49,428 nt of DNA from Lachnospiraceae bacterium (GTDB lineage: Bacteria > Bacillota > Clostridia > Lachnospirales > Lachnospiraceae): positions 1 through 49,428 of the forward strand of contig JAETNQ010000028.1 in the NCBI GenBank assembly GCA_021772075.1. The letters are read 5' to 3'. Below, one piece after another: positions 18,099 through 26,643 of this stretch. The notes beneath the pieces are model-generated. The model searched no databases. It had not been told where the DNA came from and saw only the letters and a list, made by a program, of their open reading frames with translations. Both the position numbers and the translations under genes were made by a program. Position 1 is the first letter of the stretch; each line of letters starts with the position of its first letter.

Positions 18099-19901
18099 TC
18101 AGAAGGAAGTTTCTTCCTCCATCGTCCTATAAAGCGCTTTCATCTCCTCCACAAACTCCTTCTCCTCCTGCGTCAGGCACGTCTTTTTCTGTTCTTTTTT
18201 CTTATTCTGCATCCGCAGATCGCCGGAATAAAAACCGTTGGCAATCAGCCAGACGCCTTCCTCCTCTCCGGCAAAAGTAAAATTATATACGGTGCCGCCG
18301 TATTCCGCCTCTTCTGCTTTCATTACCTCTGCGGTACCGCCGTCCGCAAGATCCAGCATATCCCCGGGCATGATTGCCGCCGCCCGTTTCAGCGCGCCTT
18401 CGCACATCATCGGATGTCCGCCGGATACGCGGATCGCTCCGTGTTCTCTTGTTTCGATGGAAAAAATAGTTTTATCCTCGCCCTTCACCACTTCCTCCAC
18501 TGTCAGTTTCTGATTCCCGTATCCAAGCACCAGATCCCCCGGTCCGATATCACACGCCGCCTTCCGGCTGCCATCGGCCATCGTAATCAGCACATCCCCG
18601 GCAAAGCATCCCCAATAAATCGTAATCGGAGGAATATAAACGGTATTTGTCCCCCTGTCGAATTCATAATATTCCTTCTCGATTTCCTTCATAAAATCTT
18701 TTTTCCTGCTGGCAATGGTAATCTGTTCCTCTCCTTCCACTCCCAGGCTGTTTTTTACCAGATAGGTAAATCGGGCGTCCAGCATAATCGTTTTCGGTTC
18801 CCCATTCTGAATTCCTTTTACATCCTGATGCCAATCCAGGCTGCTCCGTCCGCCATCCGGTATCCGCAGATCAAAATGTACTTTTGTCCGTATGCCCTCC
18901 CGATAACTTTCCTGTGTAAAGCAGCCCTTCATTTTATCGTATAGCTGATTATCATCCAAATCCGCGCGGTAAGTAAAGCTCTGCTGCTTATAATCATAAG
19001 TAGCCTCCGGGCGGGACAGGCATTCTCCCTCATCCGGTTTTTTCAGCCCTTGGGGGACTACTTTATAATCCAGGACAATATCCCCCTTCAGCGGCAGCAG
19101 CAAATGCACTTTGCCATTGGAAAAAGTATTGTTATAGTAGTCCCCTCCTTTATAATCCGCATCAGCAAACAGCTTCTGCTCATTCTCCCTTCCATAAAGC
19201 ATGATAATCTCACCACTGCTTTGATGTTTCCCGTTTTTGGCCGCCGGATCGTCCACCTCCACATTATAAATATTGTACGCTTCCACATCGCCCAATCCGG
19301 TTTCGCTTGTCATAATCTGCTTGTTCAGCTTTCCCTCCGGATCCAGCCCTGTCAAATCGATTCTGACATCATATTTTTTATGATCAAATTCCGATATATA
19401 TCCTTCTCCCGTATATAAAAACTTATTATATTGATGGGCGGACTCTACCACTATATTCTTATTCAAAATATATCTCGGAGAATTCTTTTCCTTTATTTTT
19501 ACCTGTATGGCAATTCCCTTCCATTCTTCTGCCAGCTCTTCATCACAGACCTCCTTTGTCCCGTCTATGAAATTACAGGAAAGCTCCGTCTTTAACTTTC
19601 CTACCCCCGAAGAAGCCGACCTCCCGGCAATCGTTTTCTTTACATCCGCCACCGTCAGTTTCCCGATTTTTCCCGAAAAAGTATTGCCAGAAGCGGCTTT
19701 CTCCCCGCTAAGGCTTCTTCTTATCCCGCCATCCTTTCTGGCCTTTTCAAAGGCTTCGTATACCCGGGGAAAGTTCTTTTTCATGTTCTCTTCCCCCCCA
19801 TATTCCTTAAACAAATATTGGCAGTCCTCTTCCTTTGTAAAATCAAAAGTATAACTCCCTTTTCCCTCTGCCAGTTTTTCTTCCAATGTTTTGAATGCCA
19901 T
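18099..19901 (-). CDS. large protein with C-terminal Hint (hedgehog/intein) autoprocessing domain
   Basis: A 600-residue protein, last in the eight-gene array. Residues 1-430 are unrecognised, rich in beta-prone sequence and charged, with no signal peptide. A Hint domain begins at G431-C432-F433 (GCFAGDVLITMADGS), continues through GPGDLVLGYG, has a block-B-like SGGHP with H496, and ends VYNFTFAG ... LIANGFYSGD with N555-G556. The GCF start matches the hedgehog autoprocessing site, where an N-to-S acyl shift forms a thioester. There is no Cys/Ser/Thr right after N555, so protein splicing is unlikely, but cleavage before C432 or transfer to another nucleophile is possible. A short charged tail of about 45 residues follows. 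AAAGGAGG precedes the ATG. The domain call is firm; the function is unknown. Confidence 0.8.
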   Translation of the reverse strand: MAFKTLEEKLAEGKGSYTFDFTKEEDCQYLFKEYGGEENMKKNFPRVYEAFEKARKDGGIRRSLSGEKAASGNTFSGKIGKLTVADVKKTIAGRSASSGVGKLKTELSCNFIDGTKEVCDEELAEEWKGIAIQVKIKEKNSPRYILNKNIVVESAHQYNKFLYTGEGYISEFDHKKYDVRIDLTGLDPEGKLNKQIMTSETGLGDVEAYNIYNVEVDDPAAKNGKHQSSGEIIMLYGRENEQKLFADADYKGGDYYNNTFSNGKVHLLLPLKGDIVLDYKVVPQGLKKPDEGECLSRPEATYDYKQQSFTYRADLDDNQLYDKMKGCFTQESYREGIRTKVHFDLRIPDGGRSSLDWHQDVKGIQNGEPKTIMLDARFTYLVKNSLGVEGEEQITIASRKKDFMKEIEKEYYEFDRGTNTVYIPPITIYWGCFAGDVLITMADGSRKAACDIGPGDLVLGYGNQKLTVEEVVKGEDKTIFSIETREHGAIRVSGGHPMMCEGALKRAAAIMPGDMLDLADGGTAEVMKAEEAEYGGTVYNFTFAGEEEGVWLIANGFYSGDLRMQNKKKEQKKTCLTQEEKEFVEEMKALYRTMEEETSF

Positions 19902-19917
19902 ATACTCTGTCCTCCTT

Positions 19918-20667
19918 TTACATCATATCTTCCGTAATTATTTTTTCGATGATAATATCTATATCCTCCCCATCTTCTCCCTTATCGCCCTGCGGACCCC
20001 TGTCTCCCTTTTTACCGGCTTTCGCGCGGGTCTTCCCGTCGCCGTTCCAGCCGCCGTTCCCGCCGGTTCCTCCATCTCCGCCGTCGCCGCCGTCTCCTCC
20101 CCTTCCTCCATATGCTTTGTTCCTGCCGTCCTCCCCATCGTCTCTGGAAAGTATTCTGACTTCCACCTCCTCGTTCCCAGGGGTATATCTGACTGTTACG
20201 GCGGGTCCGTCGCTTCCCTTTCCGCCCTTCTTTCCTTTTCCGCCCTGGCTGCCTCCGGCTCCCTTTCCTCCTGCCGTATCTTTACAGACCGCATCGCCGC
20301 CGTCTCCTCCCGGGTTCCCTTCCGCTCCCTTTCCGCCCATGCCGCCATTGCCTCCCAGGCTCTTGATACGGACATTGTCTGCCAGTTGATGTATGACGAT
20401 ATTGGTAGCCCTGATATTCTCCGCGTCTTTTCCCTCTTCCCCGTCCATGCCGTCTTCCCCGTCCGGTCCTTGGATCAGAATGTCATACTTTTTATGGTAA
20501 GTTTCCTTTTTCACTTCCAAGCGGTCAATTTCCAGGCAGTTGCCTCCTGTCATATAGAAATAACCGTCTCCTGAAATCAGCACATTTCCATAATGCACCT
20601 CATAATTCGGCTTCAGCTCAAATCGATTGCTTATATGCAAATCAAATACTTCTTCTCCTTTTTTCAC
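19918..20667 (-). CDS. glycine-rich collagen-like protein
   Basis: A 249-residue protein starting at GTG, with AAAGGAGG six to seven bases upstream. Residues 1-60 are a non-repetitive beta-like head (HISNRFELKPNYEVHYGNVLISGDGYFYMTGG). The rest is dominated by Gly-X-Y and Gly-Gly-X runs: GPDGEDGMDGEEGKD, GGNGGMGGKGAEGNPGGDGGD, GGRGGDGGDGGDGGTGG, and GKKGDRGPQGDKGEDGED, interrupted by non-glycine segments (NIRATNIVIHQLADNVRIKSL, TVRYTPGNEEVEVRIL). The charged GDKGEDGED tract resembles bacterial collagen-like triple helices; the GGDGGD parts resemble polyglycine-II helices of phage tail tips. There is no signal peptide or LPXTG anchor, so export is not by Sec. It lies between the propeller-like and Hint genes. 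Confidence 0.8.
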   Translation of the reverse strand: MKKGEEVFDLHISNRFELKPNYEVHYGNVLISGDGYFYMTGGNCLEIDRLEVKKETYHKKYDILIQGPDGEDGMDGEEGKDAENIRATNIVIHQLADNVRIKSLGGNGGMGGKGAEGNPGGDGGDAVCKDTAGGKGAGGSQGGKGKKGGKGSDGPAVTVRYTPGNEEVEVRILSRDDGEDGRNKAYGGRGGDGGDGGDGGTGGNGGWNGDGKTRAKAGKKGDRGPQGDKGEDGEDIDIIIEKIITEDMM

Positions 20668-20685
20668 GCCTCTTCCTCCTTTTTC

Positions 20686-22497
20686 CTATTTTTCCCGATT
20701 CCATCTCCACAAATTTTTGTCGGGATAAATTCCAAAAAAACCGCCGTCGCCGTCGCTCCCCAGCCACATACGTTTATCCGCTTCCTCCCCCATAGGCGAA
20801 AAACCATCCGCCGCCCTGCCGTCCGCCACGTTGGCCAAACAGCTTGCCGTAACGATATACAAACTGTTTTCCGTTGGAACAAGACTGACGAACCGGTCGT
20901 TTTTACCCACCTTCTTTTTCAGCAGAATATCCTCCATCGATTCCTCACAGTCATAGACATAAACATAACCATCGCTGCAGAGCATCACCGCATAAAACGT
21001 CTTCTTATAAAAACAATAATCACCTCCTATCACCGTTCGTTTGGCAGGAGCGGCGATCACCGCTCCTCCCCGGTTCCATTTGCCGTCATCCCCGCATCGA
21101 TAAATCGCGATCCCGTTTTCCAGTGTTTGTGCATATGCCCTTCCTGTCCTGGAAAAGGCAAAAGCCCCGATATCGGCGCACCAGCTTTGATAGGCAGGAG
21201 CATATTCCCACTTCGACGTGCCGAAATCATAAGTACTGATATACAGCCGTTTTCCCTCTGCCCCTTCCTTTCCCATAACATAGACCACATGATCATGGCA
21301 ATCCGCGGCGATACACAAAAACTGCCCTGCCGCCCTGTTATTGGTCGAATCTTTTTCCCAATTCAGGCCGTCGCCGCTTTTATATAAGCAGGGATGGGCA
21401 TAACAGTAATAAAACTCCCCTTCCCTGAAAATACGGCTGTTATACTTCCAATTCCCATAAACCTCTCCCGAAAAATATCCTTTCTGGGAACCGGCATTTT
21501 TCCACATGGTATGGCGCAGCGTCACCTTTCGGGAAACAGAAGCCGGAGCCCCGCCCTTATAACCGTTGGCCCTCAACACATATTCTGCAAAACCGCCGCT
21601 TCCTGAAGCCGCCGGATAAACGACAGCCTTCCCTTCCCCCGCCTGATCCGTCTTTTCATCCATATTATCTATCGTAATATTGGAAACGGAAGTCAGCTCC
21701 CACCGTAAAGTCACCGCATCTCCATCCGAAAAATAACTTTTATCCGCCGTAAAAGATAAAATCTCCGGCGGAAGCACATCCAGAAATTCTTCTTTCGAGT
21801 CGATCATACCGCAGTCATTAAAAGCCATAAGGGAAAACAATGCCGGTCTGTCAATAAACGCTGTATATGGCGAACGCGCCGTATCCACCACCACCCCGTT
21901 CTGCATCAGTTTCTTATCCGTCTTATCCCCCAGATATTCATACCCCACCTCTACGCTGGTGCCAAGGGTAACGGGGGATTTCCCGAAGGTCACAGACTTC
22001 GCCCATGGCACATAATCCACCTTCGTGCTGATCCCGTAACAGTTATTCTCTATATGGTCAAAATTCTCCACCTTGACAAGCATGGTTACGACATCGTTTT
22101 CCTTCGTATCGGCAACCAGGCTTTCCGTGGAAGCGCTGAAATAAAAGTCAGGACTGAGCTCCAGGCCCGTATAACGGATCACGATATCGGTTCCTGAAGA
22201 AGCCTTATGGATGATCCAGTCGGAATCTCCTGTTTTTTTCAGGTTATTCACAAATGCATCTATTTTCTGCGGTTCCGACAGCAGCTTATCAAAACCGCTG
22301 ATCGTAACCTGGGGATATTTCACGGCCCCACGGCCATCTCTCCCCAGCAATGCGCCGTTGCTTTCTATATTCTCTATGCAGCTGTCCGGCACATAGCCGT
22401 ACGTTATAGCAAAAGAAAAGGCAAACGGAAAATCCCTGCCGGGATCGGGCGAAATAAAACACCTCTCCGGTATTTTCACGCATATATTCGGCTGCAT
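20686..22497 (-). CDS. unknown 603-residue protein with Ig-like and propeller-like regions
   Basis: Not recognised as a named family. Residues 1-230 form a non-repetitive beta-rich region. An Ig-like domain follows (PPEILSFTADKSYFSDGDAVTLRWELTSVSNITIDN in short blocks, about 243-330), the kind where a 'vtLrWel..vs.itId' strand pair is typical. Residues about 350-603 contain repeated short Trp/Tyr-rich units (YKSGDGLNWEKDS, YAPAYQSWCADIGAF, KRTVIGGDYCFYKK, MWLGSDGDGGFFGIYP) that look like beta-propeller blades. No signal peptide. The start ATG is directly after the upstream stop (TAGATG), with GGGGGG eight bases before. It is part of the tight array. Confidence 0.7.
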   Translation of the reverse strand: MQPNICVKIPERCFISPDPGRDFPFAFSFAITYGYVPDSCIENIESNGALLGRDGRGAVKYPQVTISGFDKLLSEPQKIDAFVNNLKKTGDSDWIIHKASSGTDIVIRYTGLELSPDFYFSASTESLVADTKENDVVTMLVKVENFDHIENNCYGISTKVDYVPWAKSVTFGKSPVTLGTSVEVGYEYLGDKTDKKLMQNGVVVDTARSPYTAFIDRPALFSLMAFNDCGMIDSKEEFLDVLPPEILSFTADKSYFSDGDAVTLRWELTSVSNITIDNMDEKTDQAGEGKAVVYPAASGSGGFAEYVLRANGYKGGAPASVSRKVTLRHTMWKNAGSQKGYFSGEVYGNWKYNSRIFREGEFYYCYAHPCLYKSGDGLNWEKDSTNNRAAGQFLCIAADCHDHVVYVMGKEGAEGKRLYISTYDFGTSKWEYAPAYQSWCADIGAFAFSRTGRAYAQTLENGIAIYRCGDDGKWNRGGAVIAAPAKRTVIGGDYCFYKKTFYAVMLCSDGYVYVYDCEESMEDILLKKKVGKNDRFVSLVPTENSLYIVTASCLANVADGRAADGFSPMGEEADKRMWLGSDGDGGFFGIYPDKNLWRWNREK

Positions 22498-25400
22498 CTA
22501 CTTTCCCCCCTTTATGATAAAGCCATCCATCAACGCCGTCTCTTCAAAAGAAACGATCGGAGGGACGATATTTTTTTCTATGTACTTTCCCTTCTCCATA
22601 TAATACCATCGGTACGGCGCTCCTGCCGGCTGCGGAAGAGGCGGCAGGGCAGCCTCCGTTTCCGTCGAAAGCAAAGGCGATATCTCCGCTGATAAAGGAA
22701 GTTCTCCTATGATTTTCGTATGAACGGCTTCCAGCCGTATTGTCTGCACCGGCAGCACTCCCGTCTGTATACTGGCCGGTGAATCCGGCTCCATCAAAAG
22801 AGTAAAGTGCCTGTCGTTATCGCTGCCGGAAATGGAAACTTCTCCGGAATAACGGATATACTGTTCCGACTCCAGCGGATTTTCCGCACCGAAGGCCGGA
22901 TACAGCCCGGAAAAATCATCGCCGTCGAAATATCCGAATACCCCGTCTTCCATCCGTCCCATATCCCCGAACCGCAACGGAAACTTCACATCGCGAATGC
23001 CGCAGCTGTCATATTTTCTAAAATCCTCCGGCTTCTTTTGGAACCTGGGATAACCGCTGAATTCAAAATTCGCCTTCGCCCTCGCCAGGACCAGCGGTCT
23101 GCCCCATAAAATCTGTTCCGTTCCCCGCTTAGCGTCCAAAAACCGATCCATCAGGGCATTCCATTCGTAAAAAGCATCCCTTCCCTCCAACAGCTCCTTT
23201 AGAAAATCCCGGAATCTGTCGTTTCCGAAATCCACCTGTCCGAAACCGCCCCCGCCGGGAGCCGAAATCCAACGGGCGCATGGCTTATGGTTCCGGTAAA
23301 CGGTTTTTACCATGCCTTTATAAACCCCGTCCGCAGTATATGCCAGAAGACGCCTGTTCAATATCTCAGGAACGACAATGCCATATATGGGCGATGTTTC
23401 CGGCGCTTCCGAAGACAGCATTCCATCGTCCCCGGCGGCAGCAAACTCCACATTCAGGCGCGTAAAATCCGAAAAGGACGGCGGAAGCAGCCCGTAATCT
23501 TTGATCGGACATGCCACCGTTTCCGCAAAATCCACCTCGCAGCCGTTATAGTAAGACTCCTGTACCAGCGGCTGCATCAATCCGAAGGAACTGACCAATG
23601 CCAGATCCGTAATCCTCACGTAACCGCCATGCATGGGAAGAAGATCCTGCTCCGGCAGTATGGATTTGCGTTCGCTTCCTGTATTAGATTCCACAAACGC
23701 CGCTTCCGCCTCATCCCCGCCGATCCCCATGACGGGAAACTGCAAAGGATTCCAAAATCCTGCAAAAAACTCCGAAAATCCGTTTAAGCTCTGGGAAATA
23801 ACGGAAAGCTTTTTTACCTTTTCCGCTATTTGATCCAATTCCTCCTTTTTCCCGTACATTTCCCCATAACGTTCTATCACATTTCCCAAAATATTTACTG
23901 CGTGCGGAGTCAGCAGGTTCTGGCCCGAAATATGGTATTTTTTTAACTGCTGCGGCAACATTCCCCCATGGTAAACCAGATTGGTATCGCCATATTCCAG
24001 CCTCCATCCGTCCAGCGTATTATCCTTTTTCCCGTCGGTGCGGGTGGGATGGTAATCCAGGCCCCAGGTCATAAAGAGAGTGGCGAAATCAAAAGGATTC
24101 TTATTCAAAGCAATCTCGCCAGGCAGCTCTCCTGCTGCCTCTACGCCTCCGGTCAGCGAAATCACCGCTTCCAAAACTGTCCCGCATACCAGACAGGTCT
24201 GTACCAGCAGATCGGCGTATTCCGGCGGAAGCTTATCGCATCCCTCGATTCTCCCGAAACATTTTTCTATCATCTCCCCGCTGCCCATAGCCGTATGAAC
24301 AGCCGACAGCTGGCATTGCAGCGTTCCGTTCGACGTAAAGCGCCCATCCTCTCCAAAAGCAAATGTACGGTTCACGCCTTCGCCGCTCAGCAAGACCGCC
24401 GGATCTTTTGCTGCAAAAAAGAATTCGCTCCCGTTCTTTTCGCACACCGCCCCCTCCGGCAGGATCTGCTGTAACCCGTCTGTCTTTTCCAGATACTCCC
24501 TCTCCGATCTGCCGGTTTCCTCTTCCAGCTCCCGAACCGCCCGAATCGCGGATCGTATCTCTTCCAGCAATTCCTGTCTGGAAGGATACCCCTCCCTATG
24601 GTCTTCCCCTTCTTCGTATAACAAAACATATTGTTCCCACAGGGCAAATAAAGTTTCTTTATAAAAGACGAGTTTCCGTTTCCGGTCTCCGATCCGTTTC
24701 CCTTCTTTCTTCAAATCGGAAAGGCGGCCCCCCAGTTTTTCTCCGTCCCATACGGCATTCCGATCCGCAGAAATATGGAAATTCTGATCCATACTGTCCT
24801 GTCTGGCAAACATATGGTAATGAATCTGGTCATCGATCAGAAAATTTCCATCCGGTTTATCCAGCTGGTCATGCAGTTCATATTGCAATGCGGTAAGCAT
24901 CCGCTCCGTCATCGGGCTTCCATGGTCCATGCCCTTCCTTATCGTTCTGGACAGCGCCTCCGCCGAATTGTTTGCGAATACCACGTTCACCTTTCCTTTC
25001 GGTATATTGGCATAATCATGGGAAAAGCCCTTCCACTCGATCACGTCTATCGCTCCATAAAGAACGACGCGGCCGCGCACGTCTTCCTCCCCCCGTATAT
25101 CTGCCGCCAGACCCATTGTCCGAAGCTTTTCTTCCATCTCCCCCGCCGTCGTCACGCCGGAAAGAGGATCGTTTCCAGGATCCGAAAAATAGCCCATGAC
25201 AAAATAGGTCAGATCTGCAGAAACCGACTCGGGCAGATCGGACAGATCGGACAAATCGTCATAAAAGCCGAACACGCTGCGGCAATTCGGATAATATGCG
25301 GCAAACATGACATCCCCCGCCCCTATCGCCGTCAGCTTATCCAGATATTCCCCGCCGCCTTCCATTTCCTCTATTTCCCCGGCGGGATAGCACCGCCCCA

Positions 25401-25824
25401 GGTACCGCCATTTTTTCCTGTCGTCAGGATCGGAAAAACAGGGAATGGTTATACTTCGGCTATACGCCTTGTCCGTAGAAATAAAATCGCTTTCCACCAC
25501 AAAACATTTTACTTTTAACAGGCCTGCACCGCTTTCCCTCCATATCCGCGTTACGACATAGCGGTTTGGCACCGCCGGGTAATCGTTCCCATCTTCGGAA
25601 TGGGTAAATGCATCCGGCAGTATAAAATGCAGATGGATGCCCGGCTCCAACGGCTTTGTCTTTTCATTCACGCCCGGCGTATTCCGGCTGCCTAAAACAG
25701 AATGAGCCAATACCGTCTTATAATTGGGCGCCAGCAACGGAATATCCCTCTGGGATGTCCGTATGCTGCCAGACGCATAGGCTTCCACTAACATCGGAAC
25801 GATCAGACTCTTCAAACCATTCAC
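22498..25824 (-). CDS. unknown 1108-residue protein of the DUF6603-linked array
   Basis: A very large soluble protein with no membrane segments or signal peptide. The N-terminal block PGIHLHFILPDAFTHS (61-76) followed by PAVPNRYVVTRIW (83-95) looks highly conserved in style; from memory I associate such a block with large uncharacterised proteins in other bacteria that also have DUF6603 neighbours, but this is unverified. A charged, probably coiled-coil region lies around residues 370-460 (SDLKKEGKRIGDRKRKL, AIRAVRELEEETGRSEREYLEK). The C-terminus is rich in aromatic beta segments. It starts at GTG, overlapping the preceding stop as GTGA; the AAGGGGA upstream is very close, so translational coupling is likely. 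Function unknown. Confidence 0.7.
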   Translation of the reverse strand: MNGLKSLIVPMLVEAYASGSIRTSQRDIPLLAPNYKTVLAHSVLGSRNTPGVNEKTKPLEPGIHLHFILPDAFTHSEDGNDYPAVPNRYVVTRIWRESGAGLLKVKCFVVESDFISTDKAYSRSITIPCFSDPDDRKKWRYLGRCYPAGEIEEMEGGGEYLDKLTAIGAGDVMFAAYYPNCRSVFGFYDDLSDLSDLPESVSADLTYFVMGYFSDPGNDPLSGVTTAGEMEEKLRTMGLAADIRGEEDVRGRVVLYGAIDVIEWKGFSHDYANIPKGKVNVVFANNSAEALSRTIRKGMDHGSPMTERMLTALQYELHDQLDKPDGNFLIDDQIHYHMFARQDSMDQNFHISADRNAVWDGEKLGGRLSDLKKEGKRIGDRKRKLVFYKETLFALWEQYVLLYEEGEDHREGYPSRQELLEEIRSAIRAVRELEEETGRSEREYLEKTDGLQQILPEGAVCEKNGSEFFFAAKDPAVLLSGEGVNRTFAFGEDGRFTSNGTLQCQLSAVHTAMGSGEMIEKCFGRIEGCDKLPPEYADLLVQTCLVCGTVLEAVISLTGGVEAAGELPGEIALNKNPFDFATLFMTWGLDYHPTRTDGKKDNTLDGWRLEYGDTNLVYHGGMLPQQLKKYHISGQNLLTPHAVNILGNVIERYGEMYGKKEELDQIAEKVKKLSVISQSLNGFSEFFAGFWNPLQFPVMGIGGDEAEAAFVESNTGSERKSILPEQDLLPMHGGYVRITDLALVSSFGLMQPLVQESYYNGCEVDFAETVACPIKDYGLLPPSFSDFTRLNVEFAAAGDDGMLSSEAPETSPIYGIVVPEILNRRLLAYTADGVYKGMVKTVYRNHKPCARWISAPGGGGFGQVDFGNDRFRDFLKELLEGRDAFYEWNALMDRFLDAKRGTEQILWGRPLVLARAKANFEFSGYPRFQKKPEDFRKYDSCGIRDVKFPLRFGDMGRMEDGVFGYFDGDDFSGLYPAFGAENPLESEQYIRYSGEVSISGSDNDRHFTLLMEPDSPASIQTGVLPVQTIRLEAVHTKIIGELPLSAEISPLLSTETEAALPPLPQPAGAPYRWYYMEKGKYIEKNIVPPIVSFEETALMDGFIIKGGK

Positions 25825-26639
25825 TCCCCTTTCAAAAACTCCGCCCTTTTTGCGACGGCAATCAACTCGAACGCAAATTCCGGCGACTTTATCCTGCTGC
25901 CCAGCAGACGTTCCATTTCTTCCGCCAGCCCCGTTATGTTTATCCTTCCGTTGCTATCCGCAAACCGGCCGAGGTCCACTTTGGCATCTTTTACCGGAAC
26001 ACCGAAATCCTCTTCCTTCAGGCTCCTTAACACAATCCCGCCTTCGTGGTCCGCCGCCCCGAACCGCAATCCTGTCTTAGGCTCGGAAATGACAAATCTG
26101 GTCAGTTCGCCGTCAAAAATGCAAAGCAGGATATCCTCTGCCAGCGTATCCATCCGCAGGATCTCCAGCAAGGTATCATCATGATAACCAAAAGTCTCCA
26201 GACCCTTCCATTTTCTGACCAGTCCGGACCGCAGGATAAATCCTGTCCTCACCGCCCCCGATGCGGAACCGGCCAAAGTCTTGCGCCGATGGTTGGGATG
26301 CATCGCAAGAAACCGCCAGCGCGGCAGGCGCTCCGTGGCGGCAGACGCCACATAGCCAAAACTGTTTTTATCGATAACGGCATCCACATTCGCAATGCGG
26401 CCAATGGATACGGCTCCGTCCGTTAAGGCGTTCAGCCAGTTTTCATCCAGGCAGAAGAAACGTATGCTCTCAGGAGGCAGCAGTTTTTCATCAGGAATCA
26501 GACAGGAAAAAGGAACATCCTTCAGCAATCTTAATTCCGAAACAAAATCGCATACTTTCTGCAAAGCCTCATCATCCCGGCCGGAAGAAATATTTTCGCG
26601 TGCCAATGCCTGCAAAGGTTCCAACAATATCCTTTTCAT
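25821..26639 (-). CDS. unknown 272-residue protein of the DUF6603-linked array
   Basis: Not recognised. The middle part has a basic segment LPRWRFLAMHPNHRRKT (about 124-140) followed by TGFILRSGLVRKWKGLETFGY and then ILRMDTLAEDILLCIFDGELTRFVISEPKTGLRFG, read in blocks; these look like the conserved core. No signal peptide, no membrane helices, no classic enzyme motif. GGGGGAA precedes the ATG by about eight bases. The gene starts 4 bases after the stop of the 405-residue gene and ends inside the start of the 1108-residue gene, so the three are translated from one message and probably interact. Confidence 0.7.
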   Translation of the reverse strand: MKRILLEPLQALARENISSGRDDEALQKVCDFVSELRLLKDVPFSCLIPDEKLLPPESIRFFCLDENWLNALTDGAVSIGRIANVDAVIDKNSFGYVASAATERLPRWRFLAMHPNHRRKTLAGSASGAVRTGFILRSGLVRKWKGLETFGYHDDTLLEILRMDTLAEDILLCIFDGELTRFVISEPKTGLRFGAADHEGGIVLRSLKEEDFGVPVKDAKVDLGRFADSNGRINITGLAEEMERLLGSRIKSPEFAFELIAVAKRAEFLKGE

Positions 26640-26643
26640 CTTC

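Noticed and set aside
19980-20360. CRISPR-like or tandem DNA repeat in the glycine-rich gene
   Set aside because: Repetition is at codon level for Gly-X-Y; there is no constant repeat and unique spacer structure.
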